From the NCBI GenBank assembly GCA_002305995.1, contig DBRN01000006.1, positions 215,144-279,143 on the forward strand: a DNA stretch of 64,000 nucleotides, given 5' to 3'. The DNA is from Atopobiaceae bacterium UBA1367 (GTDB taxonomy: Bacteria; Actinomycetota; Coriobacteriia; Coriobacteriales; Atopobiaceae). Position 1 is the stretch's first letter. Each line of letters starts with the position of its first letter. Shown here in pieces: positions 24,864-33,136 of the stretch. Both the position numbers and the translations under genes were made by a program. The notes below the pieces were generated by a model. The model did no database searches, was not told the DNA's origin, and was given only the letters and a program-made list of their open reading frames with translations.

Positions 24864-25601
24864 ATGATCTGCTCAGAGAAGAACGTGGATGCTCTCGAGG
24901 TGTATCTGAGTCGATATGGCATAGGGAGTAGTCCGTCTCAGCGCAAGCTCCTCCTGAGACACCTCGATCTTGTGCGTGAGAAGAATCAGGAAGTCAACCT
25001 CACGCGGATCGTCGATGAGAGAGACATGATTATCCGCCACGTGGTTGACTCACTCCTGTTCCTGCCTTCTCTTGATGATCTTGACCTTGCAGAGGATGCT
25101 ACATTTGTTGATATCGGTACGGGAGCCGGTTTTCCTGGTATGCCCATAGGGATCATGAGACCCTACCGAGGGGTGCTCATAGATTCTGTGAGAAAGAAAA
25201 GCAACGCGGTGGACGAGTTCATCTGCAATCTCGATCTCGGCCTACAGCTTTCTACACGTGCGATCCGGGCGGAGGATCTCGCACGTGAGCAGGCGAGCAG
25301 ATTCAATCTTGTGCTTGCTCGTGCTGTTGCAGATCTTGGCATACTCATGGAGTATGCATCACCCCTGCTGGTAAGAGAAGGATACCTTGTGGTATCAAAG
25401 GCCCGTATGACCGATGAAGAACTTGAACGTGGTAATCAGACCGCTCAGATGGTGGGGATGAAACTCGTTTCACGTGAAACATACGAGCTTCCGGATGATG
25501 CTGGGTATAGGGAGATACTTTCCTACCAAAAAACAAAGCATAGTGATGTGAAACTACCACGAGCGACAGGACACGCAAAGAGCAAACCACTTGTGAGATG
25601 A
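24864..25601 (+). CDS. rsmG: 16S rRNA (guanine-527-N7) methyltransferase
   Basis: About 245 residues with the RsmG methyltransferase core: EKNQEVNLTRIVDERDMIIRHVVDS, the SAM loop VDIGTGAGFPGMPIGI, DSVRKKSNAVDEF, and VLARAVADLGILMEY. It methylates G527 in 16S rRNA; loss gives low-level streptomycin resistance in other species. ATG at 24864 (MICSEK) has a more usable AGAGGA spacing than ATG 24852, where the site is one base away. A near-perfect parS site lies inside the coding sequence. Base composition falls visibly from here through parB compared with both sides. Confidence 0.93.
   Translation: MICSEKNVDALEVYLSRYGIGSSPSQRKLLLRHLDLVREKNQEVNLTRIVDERDMIIRHVVDSLLFLPSLDDLDLAEDATFVDIGTGAGFPGMPIGIMRPYRGVLIDSVRKKSNAVDEFICNLDLGLQLSTRAIRAEDLAREQASRFNLVLARAVADLGILMEYASPLLVREGYLVVSKARMTDEELERGNQTAQMVGMKLVSRETYELPDDAGYREILSYQKTKHSDVKLPRATGHAKSKPLVR
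25466..25481. promoter_or_regulatory. parS site 1, inside rsmG
   Basis: CGTTTCACGTGAAACA matches 15 of 16 positions of the ParB recognition palindrome TGTTTCACGTGAAACA. It is the first of three such sites in about 330 bp, directly upstream of parAB. Confidence 0.85.
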
Positions 25602-25699
25602 AAAGCAAACTTCAGCATCCCACAGGGAAATCTACAGCGGGACAGTTCCCTTCTTATCATGTGGCGAATACCTGAAGGTTCACATGTTTTGCTGCATAT

Positions 25700-25735
25700 A
25701 CACTGGGAATGTTTCACGTGAAACATTCCCAGTGT
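25700..25735. promoter_or_regulatory. parS site 2 within a perfect 36-bp palindrome
   Basis: The exact parS 16-mer sits at 25710-25725. The symmetry continues ten bases further on each side, so the whole 36 bp is a perfect palindrome with the CACGTG centre. Between rsmG and parA, 120 bp before the parA start. Confidence 0.95.
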
Positions 25736-25778
25736 TCCATCACGTCACAGACCGATCTTCGATTGAGAAATCATGAGA

Positions 25779-25794
25779 TGTTTCACGTGGAACA
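25779..25794. promoter_or_regulatory. parS site 3, parA leader
   Basis: TGTTTCACGTGGAACA is the reverse complement of TGTTCCACGTGAAACA, fitting the TGTTNCACGTGAAACA consensus. It lies 60 bp before the parA start and could let ParB binding affect parAB transcription. Confidence 0.9.
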
Positions 25795-25854
25795 TGCTCT
25801 ATCATAAGAACACCAAACACATAGAGTGAGAAATGAAGGTAGTTTGGAGGCAAC

Positions 25855-26655
25855 GTGAGCTATCTGAACGTAAAGCGGGCAAATCCACTCAAGAAGACAA
25901 AGGTACTCGCCGTAATAAACCAAAAAGGTGGCGTGGGAAAGTCTACGACAGTGGTGAACCTGTCTGCGGTGCTCGGAGAGTCAAAGAAAAAGGTTCTGAT
26001 CATTGATCTCGACCCGCAAGGAAACACAACAAGTGGATATGGAATCGAGAAAGAGTCGTTGGAGCACGATGTGTACGATGCGCTGCTCGATAACTACCCT
26101 ATCGAAGACCTTGTGATGGAGACCTGCGAACCACGGGTGTTTGCGGTTCCTGCGACCATACAGCTCGCAGGAGCAGAAATTGAGCTCGTCTCAGTCGATG
26201 GTCGCGAAGGAACCCTCAAGAAACGAATTGCACGGATCCTAGAGCACTTTGACTATGTCCTCATTGATTGTCCTCCATCATTAGGGCTGTTGACACTTAA
26301 TGCACTTGTCGCAGCGGACGAATTGCTCATCCCCATCCAGTGTGAGTTCTATGCGCTCGAAGGGGTGACGAAGCTTCTTGAGTCAATGCGCATGGTCAAA
26401 GGGAGACTCAATCCGGAGCTGGAGATATTTGGTGTGCTCCTGACCATGTATGACAGCAGGACAACCTTGTCGAAGCAAGTTGCCGAGGAGGTGAGAAAAT
26501 ACTTTGGCAAGAAGGTCTTCAAGACGATCATTCCGCGTAACGTGAAACTCTCGGAAGCCCCAAGTCATGGAATCCCCGTCACACAGTACGCTCGTATGAG
26601 CAAGGGGGCACAGACATACATGAAGCTAGCGAAGGAAGTGATTCGTCGTGGCTAA
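25855..26655 (+). CDS. parA: Chromosome-partitioning ATPase ParA (Soj)
   Basis: 266 residues. The deviant Walker A motif INQKGGVGKSTTVVNLS starts near residue 21, Walker A' is IIDLDPQGN, and Walker B is VLIDCPPSLG; HGIPVTQYARMSKGAQTY closes the protein. It acts with ParB on parS near the origin. The start is GTG at 25855, four bases after TTTGGAGG. parB overlaps its end by 8 bp. Confidence 0.96.
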   Translation: MSYLNVKRANPLKKTKVLAVINQKGGVGKSTTVVNLSAVLGESKKKVLIIDLDPQGNTTSGYGIEKESLEHDVYDALLDNYPIEDLVMETCEPRVFAVPATIQLAGAEIELVSVDGREGTLKKRIARILEHFDYVLIDCPPSLGLLTLNALVAADELLIPIQCEFYALEGVTKLLESMRMVKGRLNPELEIFGVLLTMYDSRTTLSKQVAEEVRKYFGKKVFKTIIPRNVKLSEAPSHGIPVTQYARMSKGAQTYMKLAKEVIRRG

Positions 26656-27520
26656 GCGATCAGGACTCGGCAAGGGTCTCGAGTCACTCATGGGTGGAGC
26701 AGATGCTGAGGTTGCGGGAGCTGTGACAGCAAACTCCATGCTTTCCCTTGACAAGATCAAGCCGAACAAGAACCAACCACGTCAACACTTTGATGCCGAT
26801 GCGTTGAACGAGCTGTCAGAGTCAATACAAAGGAACGGCGTACTCCAACCCATACTGGTCAGAAGGATTGGCAAGGAGTACGAGATCGTTGCTGGTGAAC
26901 GTCGTTATCAAGCAGCGAAACGTGCAGGACTCACGGAAATTCCTGCTGTGGTCCGGGACATCTCTGATGAGGACGTATTCAAACTGGCTCTCATCGAAAA
27001 TTTGCAACGGACAGATCTTGATCCCATTGAAGAGGCACAGGGATTCAGGACCCTCATAGATAAGACGGGCATGACGCAGGCAGAGCTTGGAGAGGCGGTA
27101 TCCAAGTCACGTCCGACAATCGCAAACTCACTGCGACTCCTTGACCTACCGGGAGAGGTTCAGGACATGATGGCCAAGCGGTTGCTGACCGCTGGCCATG
27201 CACGAGCAATCCTTGCCGTGGCAAGCGAAGAGGGACGCCTTAAGCTGGCACAGAAGATCGTGGATGATGGTTTGACGGTACGACAGACAGAACGTCTTGC
27301 CCCACTGTTTTCTGGCACGAGCGGGGAACCACCACGACGCGTACCTACCCCACAGTCGTATAAACGTGCCGCTCGTCAGCTCAGGCTTGCACTTGGAACC
27401 AATGTGCGTGTGAAGCGCCTGAGGAACAAGAACAAGATAGAGATCGAGTTTGGAACTGAGGAGGACCTCAGCAGACTGGTCGAACAACTGAGCAAGATAG
27501 CCATGGAAGAGGGTGAGTGA
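26648..27520 (+). CDS. parB: Chromosome-partitioning protein ParB (Spo0J)
   Basis: 290 residues opening AKRSGLGKGLESLMGG. IKPNKNQPRQHFDADAL and the CTP-binding motif IVAGERRYQAAKRAG are clear, then LIENLQRTDLDPIEEA, the helix-turn-helix segment TQAELGEAVSKSRPTIANSLRLL, and a basic C-terminal dimerisation region. It loads at the three parS sites just upstream and spreads as a CTP clamp. It starts at GTG 26648 inside the parA end. Confidence 0.96.
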   Translation: MAKRSGLGKGLESLMGGADAEVAGAVTANSMLSLDKIKPNKNQPRQHFDADALNELSESIQRNGVLQPILVRRIGKEYEIVAGERRYQAAKRAGLTEIPAVVRDISDEDVFKLALIENLQRTDLDPIEEAQGFRTLIDKTGMTQAELGEAVSKSRPTIANSLRLLDLPGEVQDMMAKRLLTAGHARAILAVASEEGRLKLAQKIVDDGLTVRQTERLAPLFSGTSGEPPRRVPTPQSYKRAARQLRLALGTNVRVKRLRNKNKIEIEFGTEEDLSRLVEQLSKIAMEEGE

Positions 27521-27521
27521 C

Positions 27522-27776
27522 ATGAGACTCTTGAGACGTCTCAGGAATCAGGCACTGGGAGTAGCAGCAGTCTGTGTCGTTGGCTATGTTGCCTATCACG
27601 TGTTGCTAGACGACAAGGCAAAGAGTGAGATGAGGTCACTTGCCCACACCGTGAGCGACTCATGTCACCAGGTTGCGAATATCGTGAACTCACGCATCGG
27701 AACCATCATGGACGAGGATGTCGTGGCCCAAAACCGGCAGCAGATCCGGGATGCATGGGATGACCTGGGATTCTGA
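27522..27776 (+). CDS. Small single-pass membrane protein downstream of parB
   Basis: About 84 residues: a basic start (MRLLRRLRNQ), one hydrophobic segment (residues 11-29) and a soluble charged tail of about 55 residues ending DDLGF. ATG at 27522 is one base past the parB stop and follows GAGGGTGAG; an in-frame GTG at 27513 is an alternative. I do not recognise the family. Tight spacing to parB suggests the same transcript, and a link of the segregation machinery to the membrane is possible but unsupported. Confidence 0.65.
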   Translation: MRLLRRLRNQALGVAAVCVVGYVAYHVLLDDKAKSEMRSLAHTVSDSCHQVANIVNSRIGTIMDEDVVAQNRQQIRDAWDDLGF

Positions 27777-27877
27777 CCATATAGAACATATGTTCTCATC
27801 ATTAGGACAGGGAGCAGCCGATGCCGGCCACCCATGCTGGGGGATGGCATGAGGAGCAAAAGCAGGGACAAGTGGAC

Positions 27878-28942
27878 CTAGCGCTTGGACGTGCGCTGCC
27901 TGAGCTGACCACACGCGGCATCGATGTCTGCCCCCCGCGGCTGACGTATGGTCGCCTCGACGCCCACGTTGGCGAGCCTGCGCACGAACTCACCGGCACG
28001 GGCGTCGGATGAGGGCTGAAAGCGCGAGCCCTTGACCTCGTTAAGCCGAATGATGTTGACGTGCGCAAGGTTGTCCTGGCAGAAGGCACAGAGTGCCCCC
28101 AGCTCATCCTCGGTGTCATTGACGCCGCGAATGAGCGCATACTCATAGGTCGGACGGCGTCCGGTGCGATCCACATACTCTCCCATGACCTCGTACAGAT
28201 GTTGCAGCGAGTACTTGCGCACGCCTGGCATGAGGGCGTTGCGCGTTCGCTGGACGGCCGAATGCAGGGAGACTGCCAAGGTGAACTGCTCGGGCTCGTT
28301 GGAGAACCTCCTGATCGCAGGAATGATTCCGCAGGTGGATATCGTAATGTGACGAGCGCCTATGCCCAGGCCTTCCGGAGCGTTCAGCTTGCGCATTGCC
28401 GCGAGCGAAGCGTCATAGTTCATGAACGGCTCGCCTTGTCCCATGAGCACCACGCTGGTCACACGTGTGCCAAAGTCCTTGCGCACATGCATGACCTGGT
28501 CGTATATCTCCACGGCATCCAACGAGCGTGTCAGGCCAAGGGCGCCTGTCGCACAGAACGCGCATCCCATCGCGCAACCAGCCTGTGACGAGACGCACAC
28601 CGCAAGTTTGCTGCCCGTAGGCATGCCCACACACTCTATGTCGGTGCCATCGGCATAGCGCAGGAGGTACTTGCGAGTTCCGTCCTCGGAGACTTGACGT
28701 GCCACCTGTGTGATCCCTCCAAGGCTGAAGAGCTCGGAAAGTCGTGCACGAAGGGGCTTGGGAAGGTTGGTCATGTCGTCAAAGGACGTGGCGCCCTTCT
28801 CCCACACCCACTCCTCGATCTGCCTCACCCTGAACGGTGGCTGGCCGAGATCCGCCAGTGCCTCGGAGAGCTGCCCGTGCGTGAGGGCGCGCACATCGGT
28901 CGGAGTCGTCCCCTCCGTGGGGAGGTTTCTGGCATCTTGCAT
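27878..28942 (-). CDS. rlmN: 23S rRNA (adenine-2503-C2) methyltransferase RlmN
   Basis: About 354 residues of radical-SAM enzyme. The cluster motif reads CAMGCAFCAT; upstream are PFRVRQIEEWVWEKG and CVSSQAGCAM, downstream GQGEPFMNYD, RHITISTCGIIP, and VNIIRLNEVKGSRFQPS. Such enzymes methylate A2503 of 23S rRNA and some tRNAs. MQDARNLP at 28942 follows AGGAGAGG at good spacing; the longer frame to 28987 has no usable site. It is divergent from ddl. Confidence 0.95.
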   Translation of the reverse strand: MQDARNLPTEGTTPTDVRALTHGQLSEALADLGQPPFRVRQIEEWVWEKGATSFDDMTNLPKPLRARLSELFSLGGITQVARQVSEDGTRKYLLRYADGTDIECVGMPTGSKLAVCVSSQAGCAMGCAFCATGALGLTRSLDAVEIYDQVMHVRKDFGTRVTSVVLMGQGEPFMNYDASLAAMRKLNAPEGLGIGARHITISTCGIIPAIRRFSNEPEQFTLAVSLHSAVQRTRNALMPGVRKYSLQHLYEVMGEYVDRTGRRPTYEYALIRGVNDTEDELGALCAFCQDNLAHVNIIRLNEVKGSRFQPSSDARAGEFVRRLANVGVEATIRQPRGADIDAACGQLRQRTSKR

Positions 28943-29047
28943 GTTTTCCGCCCTCTCCTGTGTCTCAAATCCCACGTGGAGTACCATTTTCCGTATGAGT
29001 GCTCATCAGGTGAGTCTAACGCAAGCGTGCGTTCGAAGGAGTCGCCC

Positions 29048-30007
29048 ATGCAGGCAAACGACATCAGCAGCTGCAAGATCGCCGTTCTTGCGGGAGGATG
29101 GTCTGACGAGCGGGAGATCTCGCTCTCATCGGGTCGCGCGTGTGAGGGAGCTCTGCGTGAGGCGGGATTCGAGTCGGTTCGGCTGCTTGACGTAGCCGAT
29201 CCCCACTTCGTGAGGCAGATGGTGGATGGAGACTATGACCTCGCCTTCGTCGCCATGCACGGGCGCTATGGGGAGGACGGGTGCATCCAGGGCATGCTCG
29301 AGATTCTCCATGTGCCCTACACCTTCTCGGGAGTCCTGGCATCAGCCATGGGAACAGCCAAGGACATGTCGAAGATGTTGTACCGCGAGGCAGGAATTCC
29401 CACGCCCGAGGGGGTGAGCATCACCAGCGACGAGATCCTCGGGCAGCAGGACGTCGATGCCCTCGTCGCCCGCCTCCGTCTTCCCCTGTTCGTCAAGCCC
29501 GCCGCCAACGGGTCGAGCTATGGGATCACCCGTGTGAGCGATCCCACCAAGCTGACCGAGGCCATCAGGCTCGCAGGCTCGCAGGGTGACACCGTGCTGG
29601 TCGAGTCGTGCATCGAGGGGACCGAGATCACCGTGCCGGTGCTGGGCAACGAGGATCCCCAGGCGCTTCCCATCGTGGAGATCGTGACCAACGCGGAGTT
29701 CTACGACCTCAAGGTGAAGTATGAGCCTGCATCCATGCACCATGTGATCCCTGCTCGCTTGAGCGACGAGGCGTATGCCTGTGCGCAAGCATACGCCATC
29801 CGTGCCCATCAGGCGCTGGGGTGTCGTGGGGCCTCGCGCAGCGACTTCATCGTCACCGCCGATGGAATCCCATACATCCTGGAGACCAACCTGATTCCCG
29901 GCATGACGGAGAGCAGCCTTTTGCCCGACTCGGCGCGTCACGCTGGCATCGAGTTCCCCCAGCTCTGTCGCCGCCTCGTCGAGCTGGCGCTCGAGGGGCA
30001 CGCATAG
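29048..30007 (+). CDS. ddl: D-alanine--D-alanine ligase
   Basis: 319 residues of ATP-grasp enzyme: KIAVLAGGWSDEREISLSSG, HGRYGEDGCIQGMLE, PLFVKPAANGSSYGITRV, and near the end YILETNLIPGMTESSLLP. The segment FYDLKVKYEP keeps the Lys-Tyr pair found in D-Ala-D-Ala ligases in place of the Phe of D-Ala-D-Lac ligases, so an ordinary vancomycin-binding precursor is expected. ATG at 29048 lies seven bases after AAGGAG; the long upstream frame overlaps rlmN and is not used. Confidence 0.94.
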   Translation: MQANDISSCKIAVLAGGWSDEREISLSSGRACEGALREAGFESVRLLDVADPHFVRQMVDGDYDLAFVAMHGRYGEDGCIQGMLEILHVPYTFSGVLASAMGTAKDMSKMLYREAGIPTPEGVSITSDEILGQQDVDALVARLRLPLFVKPAANGSSYGITRVSDPTKLTEAIRLAGSQGDTVLVESCIEGTEITVPVLGNEDPQALPIVEIVTNAEFYDLKVKYEPASMHHVIPARLSDEAYACAQAYAIRAHQALGCRGASRSDFIVTADGIPYILETNLIPGMTESSLLPDSARHAGIEFPQLCRRLVELALEGHA

Positions 30008-30153
30008 AGCACCGCACGCAGAACACCGCACGCCAGACGGGTCGTGCCGGATGTGTCAGGGGAGCGATGGCCTTCCCTGCGCATCTTGCGGTGGGAGCCA
30101 GGTGTCGCCACGCGGGATCGACGTCGCACGAGTAAGGAAGCAGTCACAGGGAC

Positions 30154-33093
30154 ATGGCAACAACACACGCATCAGACGCGCTCTCACGTCTCCTGCCCCC
30201 CTCGGTGCCCGAGACGGTGCGCTCCACCTATCTCACCATCGCATCGCGTGCCGCGCAGGAGGACTTTGGTCCCCTCGAAGAGGACGTCGTGGTGATCGAC
30301 ACCGAGACCACGGGCCTCTCGTTCAAGGACAGCGAGTTGATAGAGATCGCCGCCGCGCGCATGTCGGGCAAACAGGTCGTCGACAGGTTCCAGACCTTCG
30401 TCGATCCGGCCCGACCGATCCCTCATGAGATTCAACGACTCACCGGCATCAGGGCTGTGGACGTGGCCGGCGCACCGAAGGCGCAGGAGGCCGTGGGACT
30501 CCTCGCCGACTTCGTGGCAGGTTCGCCGGTGCTCGCCCACAACGCCTTGTTCGACCGCACGTTTGTGGAGAAGGTGCCCGGTGGTCGCGCGGTCAGCGAC
30601 ACCTGGATCGACACCCTCTCCCTCTCGCGCATCGCGCTCCCGCTGCTCAGGTCGCACAGGCTGTCCGACATGGCAGCAGCCTTCGGCTGCGATGGCGTGA
30701 CCCACCGGGCGGTCGATGACGTGAACGCCCTGTGCGGGATGTGGCCCGTGATGCTCGTGGGTCTCTGCGACCTGCCCGATGGTCTCCTCGCCCTGCTTGC
30801 GGGCATGCATGACGAGGTCTCGTGGCCCTTCAGGCCAATCCTCTCGTATCTGGCCACACGGGCCGCGTCGGCACCCTTCTCGCTCAAATCCGTCCGCCAC
30901 GACCTGGTTGCCGCATCGACCTGGCGCGCCAGGGCCGATGCGGCAGAGGTCGCCCATCCGATGAGCGCCCCCACCCCCGAGGAGATCACTGCGGCGTTTG
31001 CCGACACGGGCCTGGTCTCCCACATGTACGACGTCTACGAGCGCCGTCCCGAGCAGGAGGCGATGGCGCGGGAGGTGCGCGACGCGCTCGCAAGCTCCAC
31101 GCACAGGGCCATCGAGGCGGGCACGGGCGTGGGCAAGTCGATGGCCTATCTCGTGCCGGCGGTATCCTTTGCGCAGCGCAACGGGGTGACGGTCGGTGTT
31201 GCCACCAAGACCAACGCACTGACCGACCAGCTGGTCTCCCACGAGCTTCCCGCCCTGGACCAAGCGCTTCCCCATGGTGTGACCTTCGCGAGCCTGAAGG
31301 GGTACGAACACTATCCCTGCCTCAATCGTCTCCAGCGAGCGGTGAGAGCAGAGCTGCCGCTCGACCAGGTGACGGGCCATGGACCAGCGACATCGGTCGC
31401 AGCAGACATGCTCACCGCCATAGCGGTGACCCACGCGAGCGCGTGCCAGGCGGCGGAGGGGGACCTCGACACACTCGGCATCCGCTGGCGCCTCGTCCCC
31501 CGCGGCATGCTCTCCACCACCCCCTCGGAGTGCCAGCGCACCCGCTGCCCATTCTTTCCCAACGAGTGCATGGTGCACGGCGCGCGCCGGCGGGCCAGCT
31601 GCTCGGACGTGGTGGTGACCAACCACTCGCTGCTGTTCCGCGACGTGATGGCCGAGGGGAGGATCCTTCCGCCCATCAGGCACTGGATCGTGGACGAGGC
31701 CCATGGCTTCGAGGCCGAGGCGCGCAGGCAATGGGCCATCGAGGTTCGAGGCGACGACGTGCGTGCGTCGTTCGAGAAGCTCGGCGGTGCCAAGACGGGT
31801 GCCATCCACACACTGTTCGGCCAGCTCTCCCAAGCGGAGGCTTCCGAGCTCCCGGCGCGGCTGCTCACCAAGCTTGCGGCGTCGTCTGCCCGCGCCGTCA
31901 CCTGCATGGGCGACGTCTTCGAGGCTCTGCACGGGCTCGGCGGCATTGCGGGTCCGAGTGGCGGGTACGACAGCCAGACGCTGTGGATAGACGATGGCGT
32001 ACGCCAGTCGCCCGCATGGGCGGCGCTCTCTGAGGCCATGCTTCGGGCCATGGACCGTCTCGACGAGGCCGCCAAGGATGCTGCCGAGGCCACCGAGGCG
32101 CTTGTCGACGTGCGACCACAGCTCGGGGGCGATCTCAGGGAGGCCACAGGGTTCCTGTCGACGCTGGGCGGCGCCCTTTCCCTGATGAGGGCAGGGGAGG
32201 ACCGCACGTACGTCTACTATGCCCGTCTCTCCCGCAGGAGGCGTGACATCGGCACCGAGGCACTGGTGGCCGAGAAGGTCGACGTGGGGACGGATCTCGC
32301 CACGCGCTGGCTCCCCGAGATGATGAGCGTCACCTTCACCTCGGCGACCATGGCGGTGGGATCCTCATTCGAGCACTTCAACCACGCTGTCGGGCTCGAC
32401 CAGCTCGACAAGGGGGCAGCTCGGAGCCTGCTGCTCCCCTCGAGCTTCGACTTCGACCGCAACATGTCGGTGCTCGTGTGCAAGGACATGCCTGCCCCCA
32501 ACGAGCGTGACTACCTTGCCTCGCTCGTGGACCTGCTCTTTGACGTGCACAGCGCCATGGGCGGCTCGGTGCTCACGCTGTTCACCAACCGCCGCGAGAT
32601 GGAGCGCGTCCACGATGCGCTGGCACCCCGCCTCGCGGCCATCGGTCTGGAGGTCGACCGCCAGGACCGCGGGTCGTCCCCCATGAGGCTGCGCGAGAGG
32701 TTCATGGCCGACCAGACCCGCTCGCTGATGGCCCTCAGATCGTTCTGGGAGGGCTTCGATGCCGCAGGCGACACCCTGCGCTGTGTGGTGATCCCCAAGC
32801 TGCCCTTCGCGAATCCCAACGACCCGCTGGTGCGCGAGCGAGACCTGCGCGAGGATCGCGCCTGGTGGCGCCACTCGCTCCCCGAGGCGGTGCTCTCGGT
32901 CAAGCAGGCGGCCGGGAGGCTCATCCGCACGGGAACGGATGCGGGCATCGTGGTGTTCGCCGACTCTCGCGTGGTGACCAAGCGCTACGGGGGGCAGTTC
33001 CTGCGCTCGCTGCCCAGCAGCACCTGCATGAGCCTTGAGCGCGACACCGTGGGGCGCTTCATCGAGATGTGGCGCGCCTCTCGCGAGCGCTGA
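30154..33093 (+). CDS. dinG: DinG-type helicase with N-terminal DEDDh exonuclease domain
   Basis: 979 residues in two parts. Residues about 40-210 form a DnaQ-like 3'-5' exonuclease with IDTETTGL, HNALFD and HRAVDDV, the three DEDDh motifs. The rest is an XPD/DinG superfamily 2 helicase: Walker A EAGTGVGKS near residue 325, four cysteines near 388, 460-466, 471 and 482 that could hold an iron-sulfur cluster, the DEAH box WIVDEAHGFE near 511, and C-terminal motifs with FWEGFDAAG and QAAGRLIRT. This fused form is known in Gram-positive bacteria. It converges with the double-WYL regulator gene. Confidence 0.92.
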   Translation: MATTHASDALSRLLPPSVPETVRSTYLTIASRAAQEDFGPLEEDVVVIDTETTGLSFKDSELIEIAAARMSGKQVVDRFQTFVDPARPIPHEIQRLTGIRAVDVAGAPKAQEAVGLLADFVAGSPVLAHNALFDRTFVEKVPGGRAVSDTWIDTLSLSRIALPLLRSHRLSDMAAAFGCDGVTHRAVDDVNALCGMWPVMLVGLCDLPDGLLALLAGMHDEVSWPFRPILSYLATRAASAPFSLKSVRHDLVAASTWRARADAAEVAHPMSAPTPEEITAAFADTGLVSHMYDVYERRPEQEAMAREVRDALASSTHRAIEAGTGVGKSMAYLVPAVSFAQRNGVTVGVATKTNALTDQLVSHELPALDQALPHGVTFASLKGYEHYPCLNRLQRAVRAELPLDQVTGHGPATSVAADMLTAIAVTHASACQAAEGDLDTLGIRWRLVPRGMLSTTPSECQRTRCPFFPNECMVHGARRRASCSDVVVTNHSLLFRDVMAEGRILPPIRHWIVDEAHGFEAEARRQWAIEVRGDDVRASFEKLGGAKTGAIHTLFGQLSQAEASELPARLLTKLAASSARAVTCMGDVFEALHGLGGIAGPSGGYDSQTLWIDDGVRQSPAWAALSEAMLRAMDRLDEAAKDAAEATEALVDVRPQLGGDLREATGFLSTLGGALSLMRAGEDRTYVYYARLSRRRRDIGTEALVAEKVDVGTDLATRWLPEMMSVTFTSATMAVGSSFEHFNHAVGLDQLDKGAARSLLLPSSFDFDRNMSVLVCKDMPAPNERDYLASLVDLLFDVHSAMGGSVLTLFTNRREMERVHDALAPRLAAIGLEVDRQDRGSSPMRLRERFMADQTRSLMALRSFWEGFDAAGDTLRCVVIPKLPFANPNDPLVRERDLREDRAWWRHSLPEAVLSVKQAAGRLIRTGTDAGIVVFADSRVVTKRYGGQFLRSLPSSTCMSLERDTVGRFIEMWRASRER

Positions 33094-33136
33094 GGGAGAG
33101 AACTTCCTGCTCGGAGGCAACGGTGATGGCGGAGGG

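Noticed and set aside
30184..31932. 582-codon minus-strand frame opposite the DinG-type helicase
   Set aside because: Shadow of a gene with clear exonuclease and helicase motifs; composition is His/Arg/Gly-rich and no family features are visible.
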